NCBI GenBank assembly: GCA_019509985.1
Contig: JAEKLF010000072.1
Coordinates: forward strand, 1 to 46,762
DNA: 46,762 bases
Direction of reading: 5' to 3'
Origin: Burkholderiales bacterium
GTDB taxonomy: Bacteria > Pseudomonadota > Gammaproteobacteria > Burkholderiales > Burkholderiaceae_C
Of the stretch, positions 9,724 through 19,890 are shown piece by piece (position 1 is the stretch's first letter; each line of letters starts with the position of its first letter). The translations under genes were made by a program, and so were the position numbers. The notes under the pieces were generated by a model. That model was not told the DNA's origin. It saw nothing but the letters and a program-made list of their open reading frames with translations, and made no database searches.

Positions 9724-12632
9724 GGGGACTTGAAATGCAGCGCCGTCGCTTCGCCACGGTAGAGGACGGACCGGGGTTTCGCGCTGCTGCCGCTGGCATC
9801 GACCAGCGTCACGTTGAAGCGGCGTTGCGCAACGAGGCCAGGGAAGCGACCCTCGCGCGCGCCGACGTGCAGCACGCCCCTGGCATCGTCCCAGCGCAGC
9901 GTGACGGTGGCGCGCTCGCCGGTTTCGTAGCGGTAGGTCTCCCCGTCGTCCTCGTAGAGCGTGAACTGCGCGTCTGCGCCGGGGTAGATGCGGATGTCGT
10001 AGGGCGCATCGGGCTGCTGGCCGACATGCTCGATGACCGGGCCCATGGGCACGATGCTGCCGGCGCGCACGAACAGCGGGAACTGGTCCAGCGGGTACTC
10101 GCGGGCCACGGATTGGCCGCCGGCATGGCGGCGGCCGCTCCAGAAGTCGAACCACGCGGCCCCGGCCGGCAGCAGCGTGGCCTGGCGCTTGTCGATGTGG
10201 CGCTGCTGGTCGGCAAGCGCCAGCAGCTGGCCGGGCGTGCGCCAGGCCAGGCGCAGCTTGCGCCCGCCTCCGTCCTGGTAGAACTCGATGCGCAGCTTCA
10301 CGGCCTGTCCGGCGTTCAGCATGACGCGCTTGCCCTCGAAGCGCGCGGCACCGTTCTTCCAGTCGTCGACGATCAGCTTGTCGTCCAGCCACAGGCGAAA
10401 GCCATCGTCGCCTTCGAGGCCGATCTCGTACTCGCCGGATTCCGGCGCGACCAGCGTGCCCTGCCAGCGCGCCGAGAACTGGTTCAGGCTCTGCAGGCCG
10501 GGCGGCACGCTGCCAAGCGGCGCGGGCGGCCAGTCGTGGGCGACCGGGCCGTCCACGGTGCGGCTGGCCGGCTTCTCGAAATTCATGCCGGCGAAGTACT
10601 CCAGCGCCAGCCCCGGCTCGCCGGAAGGCGTGCGCAGCGCGCTGGCGGGAATCGTGGCGGCGGGCGGCACCTCGGCATAGAGCGTGGACCGGGTGACGGG
10701 TTGCACGAGGAAGGCCGGGCCGAACATATAGATGTCGTCCACCTTGCGCAGCGCGGTCTCGTCGGGGAAGTCCATCGCCAGCCCGCGCATCATCACGTAG
10801 CCCTGCTCGTGGCTGCGCCAGGCCAGGCCGTAGAGATAGGGCAGCAGCCGGTAGCGCAGCTGGGCGGCGCTCAGCAGCGAGCGGTAGACGGCCGGGTCCA
10901 GCGTCTTGTACAGGTAGGGCTCGCGTTCGACGTCCGTGCCGTGGATGCGGTAGATGGGGTTGAAGATGCCGAACTGGTTCCAGCGCGCGTACAGCTCGCG
11001 CCAGGCGGGGTTGCGCTCGCCGCCGGGGTAGGGCACGAAGAAGCCGCCGGTGTCCTGCGACCAGTAGGGCGTGCCGGCCATGCCGACGTTCAGGCCGCCG
11101 GCGATCTGCGCGCGCAGCGCGGCCCAGCTGGACGTCGTGTCGCCCGACCAGGGCAGCGCCGCGTAGCGCTGCTGGCCGGCCCAGGCCGAGCGGGTCAGCG
11201 TCATCGCGCGCTTGTTGCTGCTGGCGCGCTGGCCTTCGTAGACGCCGCGGGTGGTCACCAGGCTGTAGACGTTGAGGTAGCGCGTGAAGTCGCCCATCGC
11301 GTTGCGGCCGAGGCGCTTGATGTCGGCCTCGACCTCGCCGGCGTCGTGGGCGGCCCCGCCCACTTCGACCTCGGTGCCGTCCATCCACAGCGCGTCGACG
11401 CCGATGTCGAGCAGGCCCTTCTTGACGTGCTTGAAGTAGATGGCGCGGCCTTCGGCGCTGAAGGCGTCGTAGATCTGCGCCTTGCCCGAGATCCAGTGCT
11501 TGGGCGCGAAGCGCAGGCCCTTCGAATCCAGCTCTTTGGCCAGTGCTGTGTCATCACCGACCGAGGGCCAGATGGACACCATCAGCTTGGTGTTCAGTTC
11601 GCGGTGCAGCGTGTCGACCATGCCGCGCGGGTCGGGGAAGCGCTCGGCGTTCCACGTCATGCCGCTCCAGCTGCCGTCCTTGTCGCCGCCCCAGTACTGC
11701 CAGTCCTGCACGATGGTGTCGAGCGGGAAGTGCTCGGCGCGAAAGCGCTTCGCGACGTCGAGCAGCTGCTGCTGGGTCTTGTAGCGCTCCTTGCTCATGA
11801 ACAGGCCCAGGGCGCTCTTCGGGAACAGCGGCGCCGCGCCGGTGAGCTGGCGGTAGCCGGCCATCAGGTCGTCCATCGTCGTGCCGGCGACGAGGTAGTA
11901 GTCGGCGCCGGCCGGCGCGCTCTCGGCCCAGAAGCGCGCGCCCTGCGCGTCGTCGGTGAAGCGCATCTTGGAATAGATGTCCCACAACACGCCCCAGCGC
12001 CGCGTCGAGACCATGAAGGGCAGCACGATGCCGATATTGGTCTGCACCATCAGCACGTCGCGGCCGCGGTAGTCCATGTAGGACTCGTTGTACTGACCCA
12101 GCCCGTACAGCGACTCGTCAGCCGTGAGGCTGAAGGCTTGCGTCATGGCGTAGGTCGGCGCGCCGGAGATCTCGACGGGGTTGAGCGCGGCGGGCGCCTG
12201 CTCGCGGGTGAACAGGCTGCCGTCGGGCCGGTAGAAGGCCACCGCGCCGCTGCGCTTGTCGATATCCACGCGCAGCGCGGCGCTCGTCAGCACCAGCGCG
12301 TCGGCGGAGTCCTTCACTTCGAACGGCACCGCCTGGGGCGAGGCCACGACGACGAGGCTCGATTGCGTCGCATGGCTCTGGCCCAGGTTCGCCGTCACAC
12401 GGACCAGGCCAGGCCCGTAGAACAACACGTTGCGCGTCAGGGCGCCGAGCTGCAGCTGCACGCCGGCATCGAGACGCGTCCACGCGAAGCCCTGCGCCGT
12501 GGCGGGCAGCGGTTCACGCAGCGTCTGGCCGTGCGCGTCCAGGCCCGTGCTGGCGGATGCTGCGCCCGCGCACAACAGCCACGCGGCGGCCAGCAGCGCG
12601 CGCAAGGGATGGCGGGAAGCGAACGAGGTCAT
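9720..12632 (-). CDS. Secreted GH31 glycosidase with C-terminal PA14 insert (alpha-xylosidase-like)
   Basis: 970 aa with signal peptide about 1-27 (LLCAGAASA). N-terminal beta-sandwich about 50-265, then a GH31 (beta/alpha)8 barrel. Predicted nucleophile Asp418 in ALWMDGTEVEV and acid/base Asp498 in LPWSGDTTSSW. A PA14 module at about 672-805 (LALEYFAGMNFEKP, GDDGFRLWLDDKLIVDD) is inserted after the barrel rather than near the N-terminus as in alpha-xylosidases such as Cellvibrio Xyl31A. A DUF5110-like sandwich ends the protein. The gene lies between the ATPase and permease genes of the furanose importer with ATGA overlaps at both ends. The substrate is not certain; xylosyl- or arabinosyl-decorated oligosaccharides are plausible. 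Confidence 0.87.
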   Translation of the reverse strand: MTSFASRHPLRALLAAAWLLCAGAASASTGLDAHGQTLREPLPATAQGFAWTRLDAGVQLQLGALTRNVLFYGPGLVRVTANLGQSHATQSSLVVVASPQAVPFEVKDSADALVLTSAALRVDIDKRSGAVAFYRPDGSLFTREQAPAALNPVEISGAPTYAMTQAFSLTADESLYGLGQYNESYMDYRGRDVLMVQTNIGIVLPFMVSTRRWGVLWDIYSKMRFTDDAQGARFWAESAPAGADYYLVAGTTMDDLMAGYRQLTGAAPLFPKSALGLFMSKERYKTQQQLLDVAKRFRAEHFPLDTIVQDWQYWGGDKDGSWSGMTWNAERFPDPRGMVDTLHRELNTKLMVSIWPSVGDDTALAKELDSKGLRFAPKHWISGKAQIYDAFSAEGRAIYFKHVKKGLLDIGVDALWMDGTEVEVGGAAHDAGEVEADIKRLGRNAMGDFTRYLNVYSLVTTRGVYEGQRASSNKRAMTLTRSAWAGQQRYAALPWSGDTTSSWAALRAQIAGGLNVGMAGTPYWSQDTGGFFVPYPGGERNPAWRELYARWNQFGIFNPIYRIHGTDVEREPYLYKTLDPAVYRSLLSAAQLRYRLLPYLYGLAWRSHEQGYVMMRGLAMDFPDETALRKVDDIYMFGPAFLVQPVTRSTLYAEVPPAATIPASALRTPSGEPGLALEYFAGMNFEKPASRTVDGPVAHDWPPAPLGSVPPGLQSLNQFSARWQGTLVAPESGEYEIGLEGDDGFRLWLDDKLIVDDWKNGAARFEGKRVMLNAGQAVKLRIEFYQDGGGRKLRLAWRTPGQLLALADQQRHIDKRQATLLPAGAAWFDFWSGRRHAGGQSVAREYPLDQFPLFVRAGSIVPMGPVIEHVGQQPDAPYDIRIYPGADAQFTLYEDDGETYRYETGERATVTLRWDDARGVLHVGAREGRFPGLVAQRRFNVTLVDASGSSAKPRSVLYRGEATALHFKSP

Positions 12633-14191
12633 GCGTCAACCGCTTCGATGGCTGCCGGCTCGGCGGCGATGACTTCAAGCACGCTGCGCTCGTCCAGCTC
12701 GCCGCGGCGGTAGACGCCCGCCGCACGGCGGTCACGCAGCACGAGGATGCGGTCGCTGCAGTGCAGGACCTCAGGCAGCTCGGAGGAGATGAAGAGGATG
12801 GACATGCCCATTTGACCGTTCTCGTCTTCGCGATGGGCGAGCGCGCGCACGGCGTCCATCAGGTCTTCCTTGGCGCGCACGTCGATGCCGCGCGTGGGTT
12901 CGTCGAGGATGAGCACGGCCGGCTCCGTCGCCAGCCAGCGAGCCAACAGGGCTTTCTGCTGGTTGCCGCCGCTGAGCTGGCCGATGGGTGTGTCGGCGCT
13001 CGCGGTCTTGATGCCCAGCCGCTTGATGTAGTCGTCGGCCAGCGCCTGCTGCTGCTCATGGCTCATGACCAGGCGCAGGCCTGCCCTGGCCTGCAGCGCC
13101 AGCAGGATGTTGTCTCGCACGGAGAGGTCGAGGATGGCGCCTTCGTGCTTGCGGTCCTCGGAGCAGAAGGCGATGCCGGCGGCGATGGCCTGGCGCGGCG
13201 AATGCCAGCGGCCGGTATGGCCGTTGGTTTCGACATGGCCCGCGTCGGCCGTGTCGGCACCGAACAGCAGGCGTGCGGCCTCGGTGCGACCGGAGCCGAG
13301 CAATCCGGCCAGGCCCAGCACCTCGCCGCGCCGCAGCTCCAGGTCCAGCGGGTGCAGCGCGCCGCTGCGGCCCAGCCCCGAAGCCTTCAGCACAGGGGCA
13401 CCGGTCTTGGCGGCGCGGCTGTCCAGCCGCGTGGGTTGCTGGTCGGGCGGCGCGCCCACCATCTTGTTGACCAGAGCCAGGCGGCTCAGGTCGCTCGCCA
13501 GGTACTCGCCCTCGGTCTCGCCATTGCGCATGACCGTGATGCGATCGGCGAGTGCATAGGTCTGGTCGAGGAAGTGGGTGACGAAGAGGATGGCCAGGCC
13601 CTGGTCGCGCAGGCGGCGCAGCACGGTGAAGAGGCGCTGCACGGCCGCGTCGTCCAGGCTGGACGTGGGCTCGTCGAGGATGAGCACCTTCGCCTGCACG
13701 CGCAGCGCGCGGGCGATGGCCACCATCTGCTGCACGGACAGCGAGTAGCGCGACAGCGGCGCGGTGACGTCGATGTCGAGGTCCATCTGCGCCAGCACGC
13801 GGCGGGCTTCGGCGCGCGCTGCGGGCCAGTCGATGCGGCCCAGTCCCCGCAGGGAATGGCGCGGGAAGCGGCCCGCGCAGATGTTCTCCGCGACGCTGAG
13901 ATTGGTGCAGAGGTTGACCTCCTGGTAGACGGTCTGGATGCCCAGGGCCTGGGCGTCCTCGGTGCGGCGCGGCGCAATGACCTGGCCTTCCAGTTTGATC
14001 TCGCCGGCGTCGGGGGTGTACAGCCCCGTTAGCACCTTGATCAGCGTGGATTTGCCGGCGCCGTTCTGGCCCATCAGCGCGTGGACTTCGCCGGGGAAGA
14101 GGCGCAGGCTGACGTCGGTCAGGGCCTTCACGCCGGGGAAGGATTTGTGGATGCCGGACAGTTCCAGCACGGGGGAGGTCGTCGTTGTCAT
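12629..14191 (-). CDS. ytfR: Furanose ABC transporter ATP-binding protein, YtfR-like (tandem ATPase)
   Basis: 520 aa with two ABC domains. First half: Walker A GQNGAGKST, signature YSLSVQQMVAIARAL, Walker B VLILDEPTSSLD. Second half: degenerate Walker A GLLGSGRTEAARL, signature LSGGNQQKALLARWL, Walker B VLILDEPTRGID. This is the RbsA/YtfR tandem layout for the CUT2 class. ATG 14191 was chosen because the homology starts just after MTTTTSPVLELSGIHKSFPG; a GTG at 14218 is possible and neither has a clear Shine-Dalgarno. The stop overlaps the GH31 start. A 614-nt repeat-filled gap separates it from its binding-protein gene. Confidence 0.92.
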   Translation of the reverse strand: MTTTTSPVLELSGIHKSFPGVKALTDVSLRLFPGEVHALMGQNGAGKSTLIKVLTGLYTPDAGEIKLEGQVIAPRRTEDAQALGIQTVYQEVNLCTNLSVAENICAGRFPRHSLRGLGRIDWPAARAEARRVLAQMDLDIDVTAPLSRYSLSVQQMVAIARALRVQAKVLILDEPTSSLDDAAVQRLFTVLRRLRDQGLAILFVTHFLDQTYALADRITVMRNGETEGEYLASDLSRLALVNKMVGAPPDQQPTRLDSRAAKTGAPVLKASGLGRSGALHPLDLELRRGEVLGLAGLLGSGRTEAARLLFGADTADAGHVETNGHTGRWHSPRQAIAAGIAFCSEDRKHEGAILDLSVRDNILLALQARAGLRLVMSHEQQQALADDYIKRLGIKTASADTPIGQLSGGNQQKALLARWLATEPAVLILDEPTRGIDVRAKEDLMDAVRALAHREDENGQMGMSILFISSELPEVLHCSDRILVLRDRRAAGVYRRGELDERSVLEVIAAEPAAIEAVDA

Positions 14192-14227
14192 GTCTGTGCA
14201 CCCGTTGGTTGGTGCCACGAGTGGTGC

Positions 14228-14472
14228 GGGGATTTCGCCCCCGCGGGCGAGTCACTTTCTGGGCCGCCAGAAAGTAACCAAAGAGCTCCCCCCTGGCCGC
14301 CCCGCCCGCCGCTTCGCTGCGGGTTCCCTGCGGTACTCAGCCCCGAAGCCCCGCGCCGAACTCGCGCCGCTACGCTCTGCTCGAACAAGCGTCGCGAGTC
14401 AGTTCTTGAGGCGAGCTTCGCTCGCGGGCTTCGGGTCTTCCGTTCCTCGGCGGGGCTAAAAGGGGGCATACA
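14228..14472. repeat. Left arm of a large diverged inverted repeat
   Basis: This roughly 245-nt GC-rich segment and the segment at 14525-14768 are diverged copies in opposite orientation. Shared blocks include TTCGCCCC, GCGGGCGA, CTTTCT/AGAAAG, CGCTACGCT, GCGNGAGTCAGT and GCTTCGC. The left arm has its own hairpin at 14255-14274 (CTTTCTGG-gccg-CCAGAAAG). Similar elements are dispersed between genes in Roseateles/Rubrivivax-like genomes as I recall them. Open frames crossing it are spurious. Confidence 0.75.
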
Positions 14473-14524
14473 GAAATACATCCACCTCCCGAACTCAAGG
14501 TTTGGCAGTTGGCTGTTGGGCTGT

Positions 14525-14768
14525 TCAAAGGGACCCCTTTGGAGGAGCCGAGAAGCGCAGGAGTCCGAGGCGCGGGCGAAGCCCGCTTCGATGACTGACT
14601 CCGCGCAGCTGTCTGACCGCAGCGTAGCGAAGGGAGTTCTGCGCGGGCCTTGGGCTCCGAGCGCCGCAGGGCACCCCTCGCAGAGGGGCAACGGAGCAGG
14701 GGCGACTCTTTGCCTTCTTTCTGGTCGCTCAGAAAGAAGGTCGCCCGCCGGGGCGAACTCCCGGCTGG
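14525..14768. repeat. Right arm of inverted repeat, with 11-bp hairpin just after ytfQ
   Basis: Second, inverted copy of the repeat; about 50 nt of AT-richer sequence (around 14473-14524) separates the arms. It contains a perfect 11-bp hairpin at 14713-14740 (CCTTCTTTCTG-gtcgct-CAGAAAGAAGG), about 65 nt beyond the ytfQ stop. Transcribed from the minus strand, the hairpin and the long arm-to-arm pairing could protect the ytfQ message end or attenuate transcription into ytfR. No U-run follows, so a standard intrinsic terminator is not shown. Confidence 0.75.
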
Positions 14769-14805
14769 GCCTGGCCACTAACCCGAACTCCGAAAAACGC
14801 ACGAC

Positions 14806-15762
14806 TCAGTATTTCCGATTGGGCAACTCTTTGGCCGCCACCTCGGCCGGGAACACGCCCTCGTTCACCGTGATCCGCTTCTCGATCGGCTTCTTGGCCA
14901 CCACGTCCTTGGCCAGCTGCATCAGCTGCGGCCCGAGCAACGGGTTGCACTCGACGGTCACGTTCAGCTTGCCGGCCTTCATCGCCTCGAACGCGCCGCG
15001 CACGCCGTCGATCGAAATGATGACGATGTCCACCCCAGGCTTGAGCCCGGCTTCCTCGATCGCCTGGATCGCACCGATCGCCATGTCGTCGTTGTGCGCG
15101 TACAGCACGTCGATCTTCTTGTCGCGCTGCTTCAGGAAGGACTCCATGACCTCCTTGCCCTTAGCGCGCGTGAACTCGCCGGACTGCGAGCGGATGATCT
15201 GCAGCTTGGGGTTGGTCTTGATGACTTCCTCGAAACCCTTCTTGCGGTCGATGGCCGGGGCCGAACCCACGGTGCCCTGCAGCTCGACAATGTTCAGCGC
15301 GGCGTTCGGCGTCTTGGCCGCACGCTCGAGCAGCCACCTCGCGGCCTTGCGGCCTTCCTCGACGAAGTCGGAGCCGATGAAGGTGACGTACAGCGACGGG
15401 TCGCTGACCTTGACGGCACGGTCGGTCAGGATGACGGGGATGCCGGCCGTCTTGGCTTCCTTGAGCACCGTGTCCCAGCCGCTTTCCACGACCGGCGAGA
15501 AGGCGATGACGTCGACCTTCTGGGCGATGTAGCTGCGGATGGCCTTGACCTGGTTCTCCTGCTTCTGCTGCGCGTCGGCGAATTTCAGCGTGATGCCAGC
15601 CTCCTTGGCCGCGGCCTTGATGGACGCGGTGTTGGCGGTGCGCCACTCGCTCTCGGCGCCGACCTGGGAGAAGCCGAGCACCAGTGGCGCGGCCAGGGCG
15701 CCGAAGGCGGACAGGGACAACGCGGCGGCGAGCAGCGTGCGGCGAACAATGAGTGTCTTCAT
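14806..15762 (-). CDS. ytfQ: Furanose ABC transporter substrate-binding protein, YtfQ-like
   Basis: 318 aa periplasmic protein with signal peptide about 1-24 (LSLSAFGALA-A). It follows the Peripla_BP_4 pattern and is close to YtfQ: LVLGFSQVGAESEWRTANTA, VDVIAFSPVVESGWDTVLKE, VILTDRAVKV, TFIGSDFVEEGRKAARWL, YAHNDDMAIGAIQAIEEAGL. E. coli YtfQ binds galactofuranose; beside GH51, GH127 and GH43 arabinofuranosidases this copy more likely binds L-arabinofuranose. The start has GGAGA upstream. It is 29 nt after the GH127 gene and separated from ytfR by hairpin repeats, which would favour excess binding protein. Confidence 0.93.
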   Translation of the reverse strand: MKTLIVRRTLLAAALSLSAFGALAAPLVLGFSQVGAESEWRTANTASIKAAAKEAGITLKFADAQQKQENQVKAIRSYIAQKVDVIAFSPVVESGWDTVLKEAKTAGIPVILTDRAVKVSDPSLYVTFIGSDFVEEGRKAARWLLERAAKTPNAALNIVELQGTVGSAPAIDRKKGFEEVIKTNPKLQIIRSQSGEFTRAKGKEVMESFLKQRDKKIDVLYAHNDDMAIGAIQAIEEAGLKPGVDIVIISIDGVRGAFEAMKAGKLNVTVECNPLLGPQLMQLAKDVVAKKPIEKRITVNEGVFPAEVAAKELPNRKY

Positions 15763-15791
15763 TCGGTGGTCTCCGTTGGGGGTTTGACGAT

Positions 15792-18157
15792 CTAACGTAG
15801 CAATCGCAGGCCGTAAAGCCCGCCGGCGATGGAACCTGGCTGGGCGACGAACTTCACGTTGAGTTTGCCGCCGGCGGCGCGCACGAGTTCGGCTGGCAGC
15901 GGGAACTCGCGCGTGTAGACCTCATCGCGCGTTTCAGGACTTGCCGGCTTGCCCAGCTCGATCTCGGCAACGAGCTGACCGTTGACGACGAGATCGAAGC
16001 GGCGGCCGGCGTCGCCCCTGGCGAAGCTCAGGCGCAGCACGCGGGCCTGGGCCTGCGGGTCGTTCAGGTCGTAGCTGAACCATTGCCGCGCATGCCGCCA
16101 TCGGCCGGCCGCGGCGATGCCGCTCTCGGCGCCTTCGCCCTTGAAGCCGTGGTCGGACTCCGGCTGCTGCTCGCCGGGCGCGACCTGGTCGATGGTCTGC
16201 GCGTCCAGCGCCAGCCGCGCCTGCTCGGCCTTGGCCAGCTCGACGCGCAGCAGGCTTTGCTGGGCCGGCGTGCTGCGCGCCCAATAGACCATGTAGCGCG
16301 AGTCGTGCAGGCGGAAGAAGGGGATGAGCTGCAGGTTCTCCGCACCCTTGCGGCCCTGGATGAGGCCGGGCGCGGTGAAGGTCAGCGGCTGGCCGGGCAC
16401 GGGCTTGAAGCGGCGGATGAAATCGGCCTGGTCGCTGACGAACACCGGCGCGGCCTCCTGCGGGCAGACGGCACCCTGCGCGATGTGGCCCATTCGCGAG
16501 TCGTCGGCGCGAAAGCTCAGCATCTCGCCGGGCTGCGGCGTCTTGGCCGCCAGCACGATGGGGCCGTGCAGCACGGCGACATAGTTCTTCAGGCCGGGCA
16601 TGGGCTCGAGCTTCGTGCGCATGGGCAGCTCGACGTCGACCTGGTCGCCCGCGACCCAGCTGCGGCGCAGTTCGACATGGCCGTCGGGGCTGGCCTTCAC
16701 GGCGACCGGCTTGCCGTTGAGCCTGAGCTTCAACGCACCCGGCGCGACCCAGCCGGGGTAGCGGATCTTCAGCGCGAACGTGCCCGTGTCGTTGACGGTC
16801 AGCCGCGTGCGTGGCTCGTCCGGGAAGCGGGTGCTCTGCGTGACGTGGATGCCGCGCTCGCGCCAGTCCAGCGTTGACGCGATGAAGAGGTTGACATACA
16901 GCGAGTCCTCATCGTGCGCGTAGATGAACTCGCCATGGCGCGCGTGGCTCTCGATGCCGGAGCCGACGCAGCACCACATGCCTTCGTCCACCTGCGAGTA
17001 GACGCGGTAGTGCTGCGGCCGCATCGGCGTGAAGTAGACGAAGCCACCCTCGCCCGGATGCTGGGACGCGAGGATGTGGTTGTAGAGGGTGCGCTCGTAG
17101 AAGTCGGCGTACTGACCTTGCTCGGGCGCCGCACGCTGCAGCAGCGCCGTCAGCTTGAGCATGTTGTAGCTGTTGCAGGTCTCGGGGCCTTCCACCTCGT
17201 CCAGCATGGGCCGGAAGTCTTCCGCCGGGTGGAAGTGCTCCTTGACGCTGTTGCCGCCGATGGCGACCGTGCGCTTCTCGGTCACCGTGCGCCAGAAGAA
17301 CTCCGCGGCGCGGCGACCCTCGTCCTCGCCGCCGATCTGCGCGATGCGGGCGAAGCCGATGACCTTGGGGATCTGCGTGTTGGCGTGCAGGCCGGTCAGC
17401 CTGTCCTGGCCGGCGGCCAGCGGCTGCAGCAGGGCCTGGTGCGAGAAGCGCCGCGCCAGCGCGAGGTAGCGCAGGTCGCCCGTCATCTCGGCCACGTCGG
17501 CCAGCACCTCGTTCATGCCGCCGTGCTCGGCGCGCAGCATGTCCTGCATCTGCGCGTCGCTCAGCGGCGTGGTCAGGCGCAGTGCCCAGTCCGACAGGCG
17601 GATGAGCATGAGCTTCGCGTCGGCGTTGCCGGTGTGCACCCAGGCGTCGCGCAGGCCGGCGAAGAGCTTGTGCAGGTTGTACCAGGGCACCCAGCGGCCG
17701 TTGACGGAGAAGCTGTCGACCTTGAGGTCACCGGCGGCGACCTGGCTCCAGGCCTTCGCGCCATCGGGGATGCCGCCGAGGTAGCCGGTGCCGATGGCGT
17801 CCTGGCAGCGCTTGAGTTCGGCGACGAAGTGGTCGAGGCGCTGCTTCACCTCGGCGTCGCCGGTGCTGGCCGCCATCAGCGCCAGTGCCGACAGGTAGTG
17901 GCCCCCCATGTGGCCGTCCAGCCCGCTGGACTCCCAGTTGCCGTAGCTCGGCACGGGCACCGGCAGGCCGGCCTCGCGGCGGAAGGGCGCCAGCAGTCGC
18001 TCGGGGTCCAGCGCCAGCAGGTAGTGCAGGTCGGTGGTCTGCGCGTCGAGGAAGGGACCGTCCTGCAGACGCACGCGATCCAGCGCAAAAGCCTGCGTCA
18101 CCGCCAGCGCGCCGTGCGTGCACAGCGCGATGGCCACGGCGGCGAGCAGGCGTTTCA

Positions 18158-18158
<1 letters not shown>
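15792..18158 (-). CDS. GH127 beta-L-arabinofuranosidase
   Basis: 788 aa with signal peptide about 1-19 (AVAIALCTHGALA). It has the GH127 (former DUF1680) (alpha/alpha)6 barrel: DGHMGGHYLSALALMAASTG, GWVPWYNLHKL-like block, and the zinc-thiolate active site with Glu326 and Cys328 in GPETCNSYNMLKL and Cys396-Cys397 in MWCCVGSGIESHARHGEFIY. In Bifidobacterium HypBA1 the matching set is Glu338, Cys340, Cys417 and Cys418, with Cys417 the nucleophile. Beta-sandwich domains follow. It is longer than HypBA1 and secreted. Its ATG overlaps the GH43 stop (TGATG). It should release beta-linked L-arabinofuranose in the periplasm. Confidence 0.93.
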
Positions 18159-19687
<1,529 letters not shown>

Positions 19688-19726
19688 GATGTGTTTGTCT
19701 CCGGGTCTGATGGTTGGGGCCGGCGC

Positions 19727-19788
19727 AGCCTAGGAGGCTCGGCGGTGGCGCACCAATGACATTGCAGACGCGGTCGATCCTGGTTTTG
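19727..19788 (-). promoter_or_regulatory. Putative promoter and operator of the GH43-GH127 unit
   Basis: On the minus strand: GGATCG, 18 nt, -35 TTGGTG (19751-19756), 18 nt, -10 TAGGCT (19727-19732), giving a leader of about 35 nt to the ATG at 19687. The same three elements at the same distances occur before the dehydratase gene and before the TonB receptor gene. The rest of the 203-nt gap after the GH51 stop shows no gene. Confidence 0.45.
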
Positions 19789-19890
19789 ATATGCCGTGTG
19801 CGGGCCACGGACACAGCGCAACGCCTGGGCAAGCAGCATGGTGGGCCCAGGGTTGCGGATCGGATGAAGGCGTTGGCCGTACGAGGGCGG

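Noticed and set aside
9735..12713. Plus-strand open frame of 992 codons opposite the GH31 gene
   Set aside because: The minus-strand frame holds the GH31 catalytic motifs and ATGA overlaps with both neighbours; the plus frame is low-complexity shadow.
14081..15532. Long frames on both strands across the ytfQ-ytfR gap
   Set aside because: They run through inverted repeats and into ytfQ or ytfR antisense; such frames are commonly predicted in this repeat type but have no protein family.
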